DNA of 64,000 nt, taken from Hevea brasiliensis. Lineage: Eukaryota; Streptophyta; Magnoliopsida; Malpighiales; Euphorbiaceae. The position numbers were made by a program, and so were the translations under genes. Under the pieces are notes generated by a model that was not told where the DNA came from, searched no databases, and saw only the letters and a list, made by a program, of their open reading frames with translations. The stretch is from positions 74,758,992 to 74,822,991 of the forward strand of contig NC_079498.1 in the NCBI RefSeq assembly GCF_030052815.1. Reading direction: 5' to 3'. How positions within the stretch are numbered: position 1 is the stretch's first letter; each line of letters starts with the position of its first letter. Of the stretch, positions 24,601 to 36,783 are shown piece by piece.

Positions 24601-25739
24601 CCTAAATTTTCATAAAACTCTAAATCCAAAATTCAGAAATCTTACATTATACTCACAATTAAAGTTTTCAAATCACTTATACATGTCAAGGGACAGCCCT
24701 ACAGCATTTTAAATCCATTAAAAGCTATCAAACTCAAGAAGATTTAAGGCTACTGAAAATCGGATAGTGTCCCTACATGCATATTTTTACACACTTTCTT
24801 CAATTCTTAGTTCAATTCCTAGTTCTAATCAAGAATTAAAAGAGAAAAAGAAAGACTCTAGCATTAACTCTTTGAGAGCTAACCCCAAACTTGATAAAAT
24901 TCTTGGTTTCCCTTCCCTTGTGATGCCTCAAGCTAGTTCTAATTACAAGGGTCAACTTTAATGAAGATACGAAGAAGTTTTATGGTGTGGTTGTAAGAGA
25001 GTTCTAATGAGAAGAGAGAGTAAAAATGGAGGTGTGTGTAGAGAGAGAGCTTCGGCTGGATAGGGAAGAAGAAGGCAGAAAATAATTCTTCTATTTGACT
25101 TCTTTTTCCCATTTTGAATGCATTTAAATGTGTTGTTAAATGGTGATTGGTCCATGAGTTTTTATTGCATCATTCTCACATGAGCATGATGTCATAAATG
25201 GGGCATTTATTTCCATTTTCTTTTTCTTTCTCCTTCACTCACTTTGAATTAAATTTTTAGCAATATTTATTCATATTTTATGCCATAATAATTATTTACT
25301 TAACTGGACAAGTTGGCCAAAAATTATCTCTGAAGACGAAATGACCAAAATGTCCTCTATTTGGCTTATTGAGCCAAAAGTGTCTATACCGATCGAAAAA
25401 TTTTTCTAAGCTTTTTCTTGGTATTCTAATACCATAAAAACCTCAATGACTCTTCTTTGGAGTCCAAAAAATTATTTTATGAATTTGCTCCCAGGTTTAG
25501 GGCTCTTAGCTATAAAGACCGCAACTTCCCTCTGGGTTACCCATCGCTAGGACACCGGCTCATTTAACTTGATTGTATTTTATTTCTAAAATTTTTCCTA
25601 AATATTTATTATTAATATTTGAGTTATTTATGACTCCTCACTCTAGTTTACTTATAATTTCAGTCATTCTAGCTGTCCGGACAGACATTGGTCACCGGAA
25701 CAGTCGAATGTACGGACTAGCTAAAGTGAGGGTGTTACA
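21683..25739 (-). mobile_element. Array LTR 2, with TRIM-like insertion
   Basis: 4057 bp, or about 3.83 kb without the TRIM-like insertion. The edges are TGTAACACCCCGTACTCG at 21683 and GAGGGTGTTACA at 25739. Local features are a T-homopolymer of about 19 (near 24329) where sister LTRs have a mixed sequence, and a small loss near 23955 of the ATCAAAGTTG phrase. Open frames of 60-90 codons here mirror those in sister LTRs and change mostly at amino-acid-altering sites, so I do not call genes. Confidence 0.88.
22444..22667 (-). mobile_element. TRIM-like solo terminal repeat, copy 1
   Basis: 224 bp, starting TGTAACAGCCCAATCC and ending GGGTCGTGACA, clearly more GC-rich than its host LTR. It resembles the short plant repeats that carry a GTGTCCCACAT phrase and a CAAAGCGGACAATA phrase (both on the minus strand). 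The left target is TTTAT; the right side is now TTTTT. Absence from LTRs 1 and 4 at this position defines its borders. The open frames crossing it are incidental. Confidence 0.75.
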
Positions 25740-25952
25740 ATTCTTCCCCGTTAACAAAAATTTCGTCCTCGAAATTTACTCGGTGTAAATAGTCAAGGAG
25801 CTGCTACTTCCTTATTTCTTCACCTTACTAGAGAAAACAAATCTGCATTAGTGTCACCTCGACTCATATGAATGTAATGCATGTTATGCACACTATTCCA
25901 TTTCATCTATCTATGCCTAGGAATGCCTAAACCATGCACTGATACCAATAAA
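25740..25952 (-). mobile_element. Array spacer 2: PPT and PBS without gag-pol
   Basis: Same build as spacer 1: a PPT-like ATTCTTCCCCGTTAAC on the plus strand next to LTR 2, and a changed Met PBS (plus strand GCACTGATACCA) next to LTR 3. The shared deletion junction shows that the three spacers descend from one deleted internal region. Confidence 0.85.
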
Positions 25953-26713
25953 TGTAACACCCCTTACTCGTCTATAGTGTAGCTGAGCAAGGCATGTCAC
26001 ACTCAGTGTCGAAGCACCCTATCTTATCTTGCTTTATTCTTTTAATAATTTGTTCTCGTTATATTTTAATATCAATTATTTTCCTATGGAGAAACCAGCG
26101 AAGTTTCCCCTGTTTCTATTACCATTTGGCGTATTTCACTATTCACCTACTTGAAATTTTCAATAATATTTTACAATGAAAATATCATTCATGCTCATCA
26201 TAGTTATCTCACATTCAATTCTTGCAATTCACATACTTATTTGTATAAATTCATTCATGCTTATCACATATATCAAAATTCTCAATTTCATTAGTTTACA
26301 CAATTTGCAAAGTAATTGCATAAATTCATAATTTTCATCAGGTGCATATTACATACAATTTCCTAATCTTCATTACAACATAATGAATAATTATAATGCA
26401 TAAATTACATAATATGACTAATGTGAGCCCTATCTACATGCATTGCTGAGGAGGTGACAACCTTACGCACTTCTGATACTTCTGTTGATCTGGACTCCAA
26501 AAATCTCATTTTAATATTCGCTGAGCTTTACCTTCAGTACCTGGAGAGGAAACAAATCCATCGGACTAAGCATTGCTGCTTAGTGGTGCAATAATATAAC
26601 AAAAAAAATAATATATAATAAAAAAAAGAAATGGATCAAAATTTGGATACTCTAGAATTTAATCTAATTTCATACAATACTTCTAGTATTAACTATCCTT
26701 TGTTCTAATTTAT

Positions 26714-26941
26714 TGTAACAGCCCAATCCATCTCCAATCAGTATTGTTCGCTTTGGCCCGTGGGCCTCACGGATTTGTCCCTTGGGAGGTTTCATTCCAA
26801 AAAGCGCGCTGACAAGGTGAGGAAGGCTCCCACATATATGGCCCAAATCTTTCCTTTCTGTTTCCGATGTGGGACACGAATCCATCCCAGTGCGTAGCTG
26901 GTTGAACAAGTACGTCCCAACCCCATCCCTGGGTCGTGACA
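26714..26941 (-). mobile_element. TRIM-like solo terminal repeat, copy 2
   Basis: 228 bp, the same element and position as in LTR 2. Here the 5-bp duplication TTTAT is intact on both sides (26709-26713, 26942-26946), which confirms retrotransposon-style insertion. Confidence 0.8.
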
Positions 26942-28311
26942 TTTATTCCCCTTTAGGAGTGCTCAATTCTTTCATAATAATTAAATTTTGATATCGTTCT
27001 AGTTCATTTAAGTTCTTTCTGCTAAATAACTAATCTAATTTATTTTAAATATTCTTACTTATTTATTTAATTGCCAGTATTTTCAGTTGCTAATATTCTT
27101 AACTTATTTCAATAAATTTCACTGCCCAAGTAACCTATGACAGGCTGACTAAACTGGATAATGGGTCATTGGCACTGGACACCGCAGTGCCTCGGGCAGT
27201 CATACCATGGGACGCAAAACGCCAACCACGTATGCAACAGTATAGCTAAAAAGCCATGATAACACATCAATATGGCTAAAAGCCATGATAACATATAATT
27301 GGGCATAAAAACCATGAGTGAGGGCATAAAGCCATGAATAAAATCATAAAGCTTTTCACACTGCTGCTAAAACAATACCCTATTGGCATGCCAATCTATC
27401 CAATCTGACACACATATATAGGCGATACATGGGCACATAGCACCATTAAATGTTCTTAGTTTCATTATTTCATTATAGGTTCTAATTATAATTTCTAGCA
27501 TTTTAATCTTTTTCATAATAGAAACATAAATCTCTAAGTTTAATACTAACATAATTTATGCATTCATCGTAAGTTATATATATTTATTATGTTAACCATA
27601 ATGATCACAATTCAGAACAATGGTTCTCATGCACCATTGTACTCAAAATACTTTTTCTTGTCCTTTCTCCCATAATGGGAACTAAGGTCTTATTTATATA
27701 TTCATTTATTCATTGCCCTATTTATATAAATTATTATTCATATTCCAAGTAGTCCATGAATATTTCATGGATTTCAAATTTAGCTAAATTTTCCTTAAAT
27801 CCTAGTGTCACTCAAATTCAAAAATTTAAATCAACTATTTACATTATCTATATCTTAACCTTTATAATAGCTTTCTAATTTATTATACCCTTTCCTATCT
27901 CATTAGGGTCACTCAACTTCACCCTTCACAATTTACCTATCACATCTTATATTAACAGCTATAATGGTTCTTATAGTTTATTTTCTACTTCACATAATTT
28001 ACTAGTTACTATTCATTTGACCATTTCCATTCAAAGGTTAACTTTTTGATTCATAATAGATTTGTTAAGCCTAAGTTCACTAATATAGCACATTTTACAT
28101 TTTACTTTTGTTGGCATTGATTTCCAATACCATTTCAAAGCTTGTTTTATGTTATTCAAAATTTTCAGATTTCATGCCTTAAGTTTACTATTCCATTGGT
28201 CTCAGCTACAATGAGAATTTGATAAACTTTTCTTCATCAAAGTTGTTCCTTTATGTGTCTTCTGTAATTTTCTTTTTGAATCACTCCATTTCGAGTTTTC
28301 TAGCTCAAGTT

Positions 28312-28393
28312 AGAAATTCTAGGTACAGGTCAATTCGGCCAGTTATGGCCATTTTACCATAACTGGCCGAATTGACCTGTACCTAGAATTTCT
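28312..28393. repeat. Perfect 37-bp inverted repeat, 8-nt loop
   Basis: The left arm 28312-28348 (starting AGAAATTCTAGG, ending AGTTATGG) is the exact reverse complement of 28357-28393; the loop is CCATTTTA. Sister LTRs have only the right-arm sequence, with a short natural GTTATGG...CCATAAC palindrome. The left arm is therefore a new inverted copy seeded on that palindrome. Confidence 0.95.
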
Positions 28394-30052
28394 GGGCAAT
28401 CTTGGTTCTGCTAGATTTGGTATCTTGATTTTGGTGGACAATTCCATTAAGTTCTGGTCAAAATTTGGAATTATGCTCCTCATGAAAGTTGTTCTAAATT
28501 GTCTAATCTTTCCACTAATATAAAATTTAGGTCATTTGGACATTTCTACACTGAGTTATGACAATAAATACTGTTCATTTGGTCAATTTTCAGGACCGGC
28601 AGGTTGGTTAGCTGAATTTCGTCAATTTTTAGGGTATCCTAAGTTTGTTTTCTGGGCAAGGTTTATTCATCAAAGTTGTGTCTTTATGTGTCTAGTTTCA
28701 CCTCCAATTGGATTTGCACCAATTGAAGTTTTACAATTCTAGTTATTGTTATCCAATCACACTGAACTTAAGTCTAGTGATTCTGGCACCATAAGGGTAG
28801 TTTACCAAATCAAACTTCAATGCCCTAATTCACTTTAATTTATAGTTAAATCTTACTAAATGGTCACAAATTGACCATTGAAATGTTCATGAACTATTAC
28901 ATGATCAAAACCCTAAATTTTCATAAAACCCTAAATCCCAAATTCACAAATCTTGCATTATATTCACAATTAAACTTTTCAATTCACTTATACATGTCAA
29001 GGTACAGCCCTACACCATTTTAAATCCATTAAAAGCTATCAAACTCAAAAAGATTTAAGGCTGGCAAAAATTGGATAGTGTCCCTACTTGCATATTTTTA
29101 CACAATTTCTTCAATTCTTAGCTCAATTCCTAGTTATAATCAAGAATTAAAAGAGAGAAAGAAAGAATCTAGCACTAACCTCTTTGAGAGCTAACTCCAA
29201 GCTTGATAAACTTCTTGGTTTCCCTTCCCTTGTGTTGCCTCAAGCTAGTTCTAATTACAAGGGTCAACTTTAATGAAGATAAGAAGAAGTTTTATGGTGT
29301 GGTTGTAAGAGAGTTCTAGTGAGAAGAGAGAGTAAAAATGGAGGTGTGTGTGTAGAGAGAGAGCTTCGGCTGGATATGGAAGAAGAAGGCAGAAAATAAT
29401 TATTTAATTTGACTTCTTTTTCCCATTTTAAATGCATTTAAATGTATTGTTAAATGGTGATTGATCCATGTGTTTTTATTGCATCATTCTCACATGAGCA
29501 TGATGTCATAAAAGGGGTATTTATTTCCATTTTCTTTTTCTTTCTTTTTCACTCACTTTTAATTAAATTTTTAGTAATATTTGTTCATACTTTATATCAT
29601 AATAATTATTTACTTAACTGGAAAAGTTGGCCAAAAATCATCTCTGAAGACAAAATGACCAAAGTGCCCTCCGTTTGGCTTATTGAGCCAAAATCATCTG
29701 TACCGATCGAAAAATTTTTCTAAGTCTTTTCTTGGCATTCTAATGCCATAGAAACCTCATTGACTCTTCTCTGGAGTCCCAAAAATTATTTTATGAATTT
29801 TCTCTGGGGTTTAGGGCTCCTAGCTGTGAAGATCGCAACTTCCCACTGGGTTACCCATCGCTAGGGCACCGGCTCATTTAACTTGGTTATATTTTATTTC
29901 TAAAATTTTTCCTAAATTTTCCTTATCAATATTGAATTATTGATAACTCCTCACTCTAGTTTACATATAGTTCCAGTCATTCTAGCAGTCCAGACAGACA
30001 TTGGTCATCGGAACAATTGAATGTACGGACTAGCTAAAGTGAGGGTGTTACA

Positions 30053-30265
30053 ATTCTTCCCCTCTAACAAAAATTTTGTCCTCGAAATTTACTCGGTATA
30101 AATAGTCGAGGAGCTGCTACTTCCTTATTTCTTCACCTTACCAGAGAAAACAGATCTGCATTAATGTCACCTCGACTCATATGAATGCAATGCATGTTAT
30201 GCACACTATTCATTTCCATCTATCTATGCCTAGAAACGCCTAAACTGTGCCCTGATACTAATAAA
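30053..30265 (-). mobile_element. Array spacer 3: PPT and PBS without gag-pol
   Basis: Built as spacers 1 and 2. The PBS is more decayed (plus strand CCCTGATACTA), so priming from this unit is unlikely. Confidence 0.85.
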
Positions 30266-33200
30266 TGTAACACCCTTCCTCGTCTACAGTGTAGCCAAGC
30301 AAGACATGTCACACTCGGTGCCGGAGCACCCTATCTTATCTTACTTTATTCTTTTAATAATTTGTTCTCGTTATATTTTAATATCAATTATTTTCCTACA
30401 GAGAAACCAACGGAGTTTCCTCTGTTTCTATTACCATTTGGTGTATTTCACTATTCACCTGCTTGAAATTTTCAATAATATTTTACAATGAAAATATCAT
30501 TCATACTCATCATAGTCATCTCACATTCAATTCTTGCAATTCACATACTTATTTGTATAAATTCATTTATGCTTATTACACATATCAAAATTCTCAATTT
30601 CATTAGTTTACATAATTTGCAAACTAATTGTATAAATTCATAATTTTCATCAGGTGCATATTACATATAATTTCCTAATCTTCATTACAACATAATGAAT
30701 AATTATAATGCATAAATTACATAATATGACTAATGTGAGCCCTATCTACATGCATTGCTGAGGAGGTGACAACCTTAAGCACTTCTGATACTTCTGTTGA
30801 TCTGGACTCCAAAAATCTCATTTTAATATTCACTGAGCTTTACCTTCAGTACCTGCGGGAGGAAACAAATCCATCGGACTAAGCATTGCTGCTTGATGGT
30901 GCAATAATATAACAAAAAAATAATATACAATAAAAAAAAATGGATCAAAATTTGAATACTCTAGAATCTAATCTAATTTCATATAATACTTCTAGTATTA
31001 ACTATCCTTTGTACTAATTTATTCCTCTTTAGAAGCGCTCAATTCTTTCATAATAATTAAATTTTAATATCATTTCAATTCATTTCAGTTCTTCCTGCTA
31101 AATAACTAATCTAATTTATTTTAAACATTCTTACTCATTTATTTAATTGCTAATATTTTCAGTTGCTAATACTCTTAACTTATTTCAATATATTTCACTG
31201 CCCAAGTAACCTATGACAAGCTGACTAAAATAGATAACGAGTCGTTGGCATTGGACACTGCGGTGCCTCGGGCCGTCATACCATGGGATGCAAAACATCA
31301 ACCACGTATGCAATCAATATGGCTAAAAAGCTATGATAACACATCAGTATGGCTGAAAGCCATGAATGCAGGCATAAAGCCTTTCGCAGTACTACTAAAA
31401 CGATACCCTATTGGCATGCCAATCTATCCAATCTGACACACATGTCTAGGCGATACATGGGCACATAGTACCATTAAATGTTCATAGTTGCATTATTTCA
31501 TTATAGGTTCTAATTATAATTTCTAGCATTTTAATCTTTTTCATAATAGAAACATAAATCTCTAAGTTTAATACTTGCATAATTTATACATTCATTGTAA
31601 GTTATATATATTCATTATGTTAACCATAATGATCACAATTCAAAACAATGGTTCTCATGCACCATTGTACTCAAAATACTTTTTCTTGTCCTTTCTCCCA
31701 TAATGGGAACTCAAGTCTTATTTATACATTCATTTATTCATTGCCCTATTTATATAAATTATTATTCATACTCCAAGTAGTCCATGAATATTTCATGGAT
31801 TTCAAATTTAGCTAAATTTTCCTTAAATCCTAGTGTCACTCAAATTCAAAAATTTAAATAAACTATTTACATTATCTATATCTTAACCATTATAATAGCT
31901 TTCTAATTTATTATACCCTTTCCTATGTCATTGGGGTCACTCAACTTCACCATTCACAATTTACCTACCACATCTTATATTAACAGCCATAATAGTTCTT
32001 ATAGTTTGTTTTTCTACTTCACATAATTTAGTGGTTACTATTCATTTGACCATTTCCATTCAAAGGTTGACTTTTTTATTCATAATATATTTGTTAAGCC
32101 TAAGTTCACTAACATACCACATTTTACATTTTATTTTTGTTGGCATTGATTTCCAGTGTCATTTCAAAGCTTGTTTTATATTATTCAAAATTTTCAGATT
32201 TCATACCTTAAGTTTACTGTTCCATTGGTCTAAGGTACAATGAGAATTTGGCACACTTTTCTTCATCAAAGTTGTTCCTTTATGTGTCTTCTTTAATTTC
32301 CTTTTTGAATCATGCCATTTGAAGTCTTTTAGATCAAGTTATTTCCATTTTACCATAACTGACCTAATTGACCTGTACCCAGAATTTCTAGGCAGTCCTG
32401 GTTCTGCTAGATTTGGTATCTTGACTTTGATGGATAATTCCATTAAGTTCTAGTCAAAATTTGGAATTATGTTCTCCATGAAAGTTGTTCTAAATTGTCT
32501 AATCTTTCCATTGATATAAAATTTAGGTCATTTGGATATTTCTACATTGAGTTATGACCATTTGAACAAATACAGTTCATTTGGTCAATTTCCAGGACCA
32601 GTAGGTTAGTTACTCGGATTTGGTCAATTTTTAGGGTATCCTAAGTTTGTTTTCTGGGCATGGTTTCTTCATCAAAGTTGTGTCATTATGTATCTAGTTT
32701 CACTTCCAATTAGCTTTGCACCAATTGAAGTTTTACAATTCCAGTTATTGTTGTTCAATCACACTGAACTTAAGTCCAGTGATTCTGGCACCCTAAGGGC
32801 AATTTACCAAATCAAACTTCAATGCCCTAATTCACTTTAATTTATAGTTAAATCTTACTAAATGGTCACTAATTGACCATTAAAATGTTCATGAACCATT
32901 ACATGAACGAAACCCTAAATTTTCATAAAACCCTAAATCCCAAATTCACAAATCTTGCATTATACTCACAATTAAAGTTTTCAATTCACTTATACATGTC
33001 AAGGGACAGCCCTACACGATTTTAAATCCATTAAAAGGTATCAAACTCAAGAAGATTTAAGGCTGCCAAAAATTGGATAGTGTCCCTACATGCATATTTT
33101 TACACAATTTCTTCAATTCTTAGTTCAATTCCTAGTTCTAATTAAGAATTAAAAGAGAGAAAGAAAGACTCTAGCTCTAACCTCTTTGAGAGCTAACCCC

Positions 33201-34054
33201 AAGCTTGATAAACTTCTTGGTTTCCCTTCCCTTGTGCTGCCTCAAACTAGTTCTAATTACAAGGGTCAACTTTAAGAAGATAAGAAGAAGTTTTATGGTG
33301 TGGTTGTAAGAGAGTTCTAGTGAGAAGAGAGAGTAAAAATGGAGGTGTGTGTGTAGAGAGATAGCTTTAGCTGGATAGGGAAGAAGAAGGCAGAAAATAA
33401 TTCTTTCATTTGACTTCTTTTTCCCATTTTAAATGAATTTAAATGTGTTGTTAAATGTTGATTGGTCCATGAGTTTTTATTGCATCATTCTCACAAGAGC
33501 ATGATGTCATAAAAGGGGTATTTAATTCCATTTTCTTTTTCTTTCTTTTTCACTCACTTTTAATTAAATTTTTAGCAATATTTATTTATATTTTATATCA
33601 TAATAATTATTTACTTAACTGGACAAGTTGGCCAAAAATCATTTCTGAAGTCGAAATGACCAAAATGCCCTCTGTTTGGCTTATTGAGCCAAAATCGTTT
33701 GTACCAATAGAAAAATTTTTCTAAGCCTTTTCTTGGCATTCTAATGCCATAGAAACCTCAATGACTCTTCTCTGGAGTCCCAAAAATTATTTTATGAATT
33801 TTCTCCCGGGTTTAGGGCTCCTAGCTGCGAAGACCGCAACTTCCCATTGAGTTACCCATCGCTAGGGCACCAGCTCATTTAACTTGGTTGTATTTTATTT
33901 CTAAAATTTTTCCTAAATTGTTCTTATTAATATTTGAGTTATTTATGACTCCTCACTCTAGTTTACATATAGTTCCAGTCATTCTTGCTGTCCAGACAGA
34001 CATTGATCACCGAAACAGTCGAATATATGGACTGGCTAAAGTGAGGGTGTTACA
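30266..34054 (-). mobile_element. Array LTR 4
   Basis: 3789 bp, from TGTAACACCCTTCCTCG to GAGGGTGTTACA, next to the outer AATAT duplication. It has no TRIM-like insertion (AATTTATTCCTCTTT reads straight through near 31017) and a shorter micropalindrome cluster than its sisters. Confidence 0.88.
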
Positions 34055-34059
34055 AATAT

Positions 34060-36783
34060 ATACAAATAAAGAAAGAAATAAATCATAATTTGGATACTCA
34101 GGAATCAATTTAATTTTTGTATGTATTTCTAGTATAAACTATCTTATATACTAGTTTGATCTTCTTTGGAAGTACTAAGTTATAACCTTTCAGTAATAAT
34201 ACCTATTATATAAATTATTCTAACTGTATTGTATTTTAAGTCTCTACTGTTCAGCAAATTACATTTTTGTTATGTTTCTGTTGCTAATCTCTTTTACTCA
34301 TTTCATTCAATACTTAATTTAATTGTACTAATATTTCATTATACTTAACTTAACTTAACTGCCTGAATTGAATAATGTTTTAATTTACTGCCCGTGTAGC
34401 CTATACACTGACCAGAATGGATAAACGGTTAAAATAGCACTGGGTACCTAATACCTGGGGCCGTCACACCATTGGTCACAAAGTGTTTCCTAGTGTGTAA
34501 ACAGTGTAGCTAAAAAGCTATATAATCAATCAGTAAGGCAATAAGCCGAGTATCATAATATAATCCGTATAGCCATAAGCTATTAAAAATCCGTATAGCC
34601 ATAAGCTATTAAAAACATAATCCGTATAGCCATAGGCTATTAAAAACATAATCTGTGTAGCAATAGGCTATTAAAATCCGTACAGCTATCAGCACCTATT
34701 GGCATACCAACCTATCCAAACTAGTCAACTAGGCAATACTAAGGCATTTACAAACTTCAATATTTAATTCTTTATTTTTAGGGTTCATAAGTCATTATGC
34801 CTTTCGCTGGTCAACAAAAACGTTAACCCTTTTTATACATCATGGATAGGTTAATTCTAATATCAACATGTTACAATTTGTATTTCAATATGCTGCCAGT
34901 ATAGTGCAATTTACAATTCTCACAAGTTGGCATTTATTGCCAAATTATTTCTAGGCTTCATTGCATATTATTATCAATTTTTTTAGTTTTAGTGTGCTAG
35001 ATTGATATAGCTAAATGTCCTATTTCCATTGATTTTTAGCTGCTGGTCAAAGAAGTAAATTTGTAGCTCTATGTCTTATTGAACTTTTGGCACAGATTTC
35101 AGGTCATTGTGAGTTGTTTAGACTAAGATATGGTCAATTTACTAAAGCTGGACAGATTGTATTTTCAATGCAAGTTTAAGTCAAATTCCATTCTGGTAGA
35201 TTTAGTACCCTAACTTGGGCAAGCAATTTGACTTGGTTCTAGTCATTCTGGGCTTTGGTGTCTTCATAAGAGTTGTAGCTCTATGTCTAATCTTTCCATT
35301 GATATAAATTTCAGGTCATTTGGACCTGTTTTGAGTGAGTTATGGTCAAATGAGTGACTACTATTCATATGGTCAAATTCTAGGTTGCAATGGTTCTGGA
35401 CAGTTTTGATACCTCAATTTTTGCAAGCTATTTGACTTAGTAAATGGCATTTCTGGGTTCTGTGATCTTCACCAAAGTTGTAGTCCTATGTCTAAGCTTT
35501 CCAATGGTATAAATTTCAGGTCATTTGGACCTATCTACAGTGAGTTATGGTCATTTGATTGACTACTATTCATATGGTCAAAAATTCTGGGTTCACTAAT
35601 GGCAATCTGGATTTGGTCACTTTTTGAGTCACTTTCTGGATAGATTTTTGGTAAGGCTTCTACATGAAAGTTGGTTCATTATATGTCTAATTTTGCCTTC
35701 AATTGGCCTCATACCAATTAGGATCACACATTTAGGTTTATAAGCTCAAATGTATGCTACCCTTATACCATTCCTCAATTACACAACCAATATACATTCA
35801 ATTTACTATAATTTAACTTCCCATACTTAAATTTTGGATTCATAAGGTACTAACATCACTCATCACATCTCATTTTGGTTAATTAGAGCAGTATCTACAA
35901 GTCCTCAATGTACACTTACAATCCGAATTCACAAAGTCCACAATCAACATAAAATACATTTTTAATATACCTAACAATTACATGAAATTTCATCTAAAAT
36001 TTTACCATACACTTCCATCAATCATCAATACCATAATTTACCAATTTAATTCATGAAATTCTCAATCTTCTTGGTTCTTCATGGCTGCCGAATATGAACA
36101 TATTCTCAAGGTCTTCAATATGTTTTTCAAATCCTCAATTCACATGTTCAATCATACATGTATACTTGCAATTAAATTCTAACACTTAGATCAAATTAAT
36201 TAACATCATTATTCAACAACTATAGACATAAATTAATCCATATCCAAGCTCATCAAGGCTACCATAATTCAATAATTGTACAAATCTCCTATAATTAATT
36301 CAAACCCTAATCCATGATTAAATCTCAAACACCCACATACCATTATATCCTAATTCATATAATTCCCTTTATTGACATTACTACCCATCATTTACCCATA
36401 AAAATGAACCAAACTTCTTGCATTACCATGGCTGCCGAAATTGAGATTCACCAAAACTCAATCATTTCTTCAATTTTTCTTAACCATTCAACTTGTCTCA
36501 ACCTTAACACAAAGTTTAATTAAAGAAGATAAGAAAACTAGCACTAACCTTATTTTAAGCTTTGTAAAGCCTCACTCAAACTTTTTCTTTTTGCTGCCTA
36601 TGTGTTGCCCATGATGTAAGGGTCATTTTTTTTATGAAGGGAGCTTGAAGAAATAATGGCTTGATCATGGAGAAGATGGAGCTCTTACATAGTGCGGCCA
36701 TGGAGGTTTGGGAGAAGGACCATTCAGCCATGGAATTGAAATGAAGAAAATGAGGTTTTCCAAGTGATGAAATCTGTCCCATA
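34060..36783 (-). mobile_element. Old gypsy LTR, fragment 2
   Basis: This continues the LTR broken at 8079, with AATTTGGATACTC, the GCCGTCACACCATTGG block, the micropalindrome cluster, three copies of the approximately 190-bp TTGTAG...TATGTCT module (35040-35700) and the CAATTGG...CCAATTAGG motif. It is more diverged from the array than the array LTRs are from each other. It ends at the target of the next solo LTR (CCATA, 36779-36783). Confidence 0.75.
34555..34690 (+). repeat. Expanded AGCCATAAGCTATTAAAA repeats
   Basis: Five or so units of about 29-36 bp (AATCCGTATAGCCATAAGC followed by TATTAAAA) occupy the place of the GGCT...AGCC cluster. It looks like a local expansion of that motif. 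Confidence 0.85.

Larger units (their letters stand above)
25953..30052 (-). mobile_element. Array LTR 3, with TRIM-like insertion and inverted duplication
   Basis: 4100 bp, from TGTAACACCCCTTACTCG to GAGGGTGTTACA. It holds the same TRIM-like insertion as LTR 2 at the same site, plus a private inverted duplication at 28312-28393. It also shares small changes with LTR 2, such as CAACAGTATAGCTAAAAAG in the micropalindrome cluster, where LTRs 1 and 4 read differently. Confidence 0.88.
8080..34054 (-). mobile_element. Tandem array of four LTRs with three mini internal regions
   Basis: Four head-to-tail LTRs (8080-21470 including a copia insertion, 21683-25739, 25953-30052, 30266-34054) are joined by three spacers of 212-213 bp (21471-21682, 25740-25952, 30053-30265). 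Each spacer keeps a PPT at one side and a PBS at the other and lacks gag and pol. The outer edges are canonical TG...CA termini, and the block is flanked by a single perfect duplication AATAT (8075-8079, 34055-34059). So one integration carried, or later grew into, the whole array. Unequal crossing-over between LTRs is the simplest cause. Confidence 0.85.

Noticed and set aside
34555..34690. A CRISPR-like look of regular short repeats
   Set aside because: Units are contiguous and diverged with no spacers, in plant LTR DNA; this is a tandem expansion.
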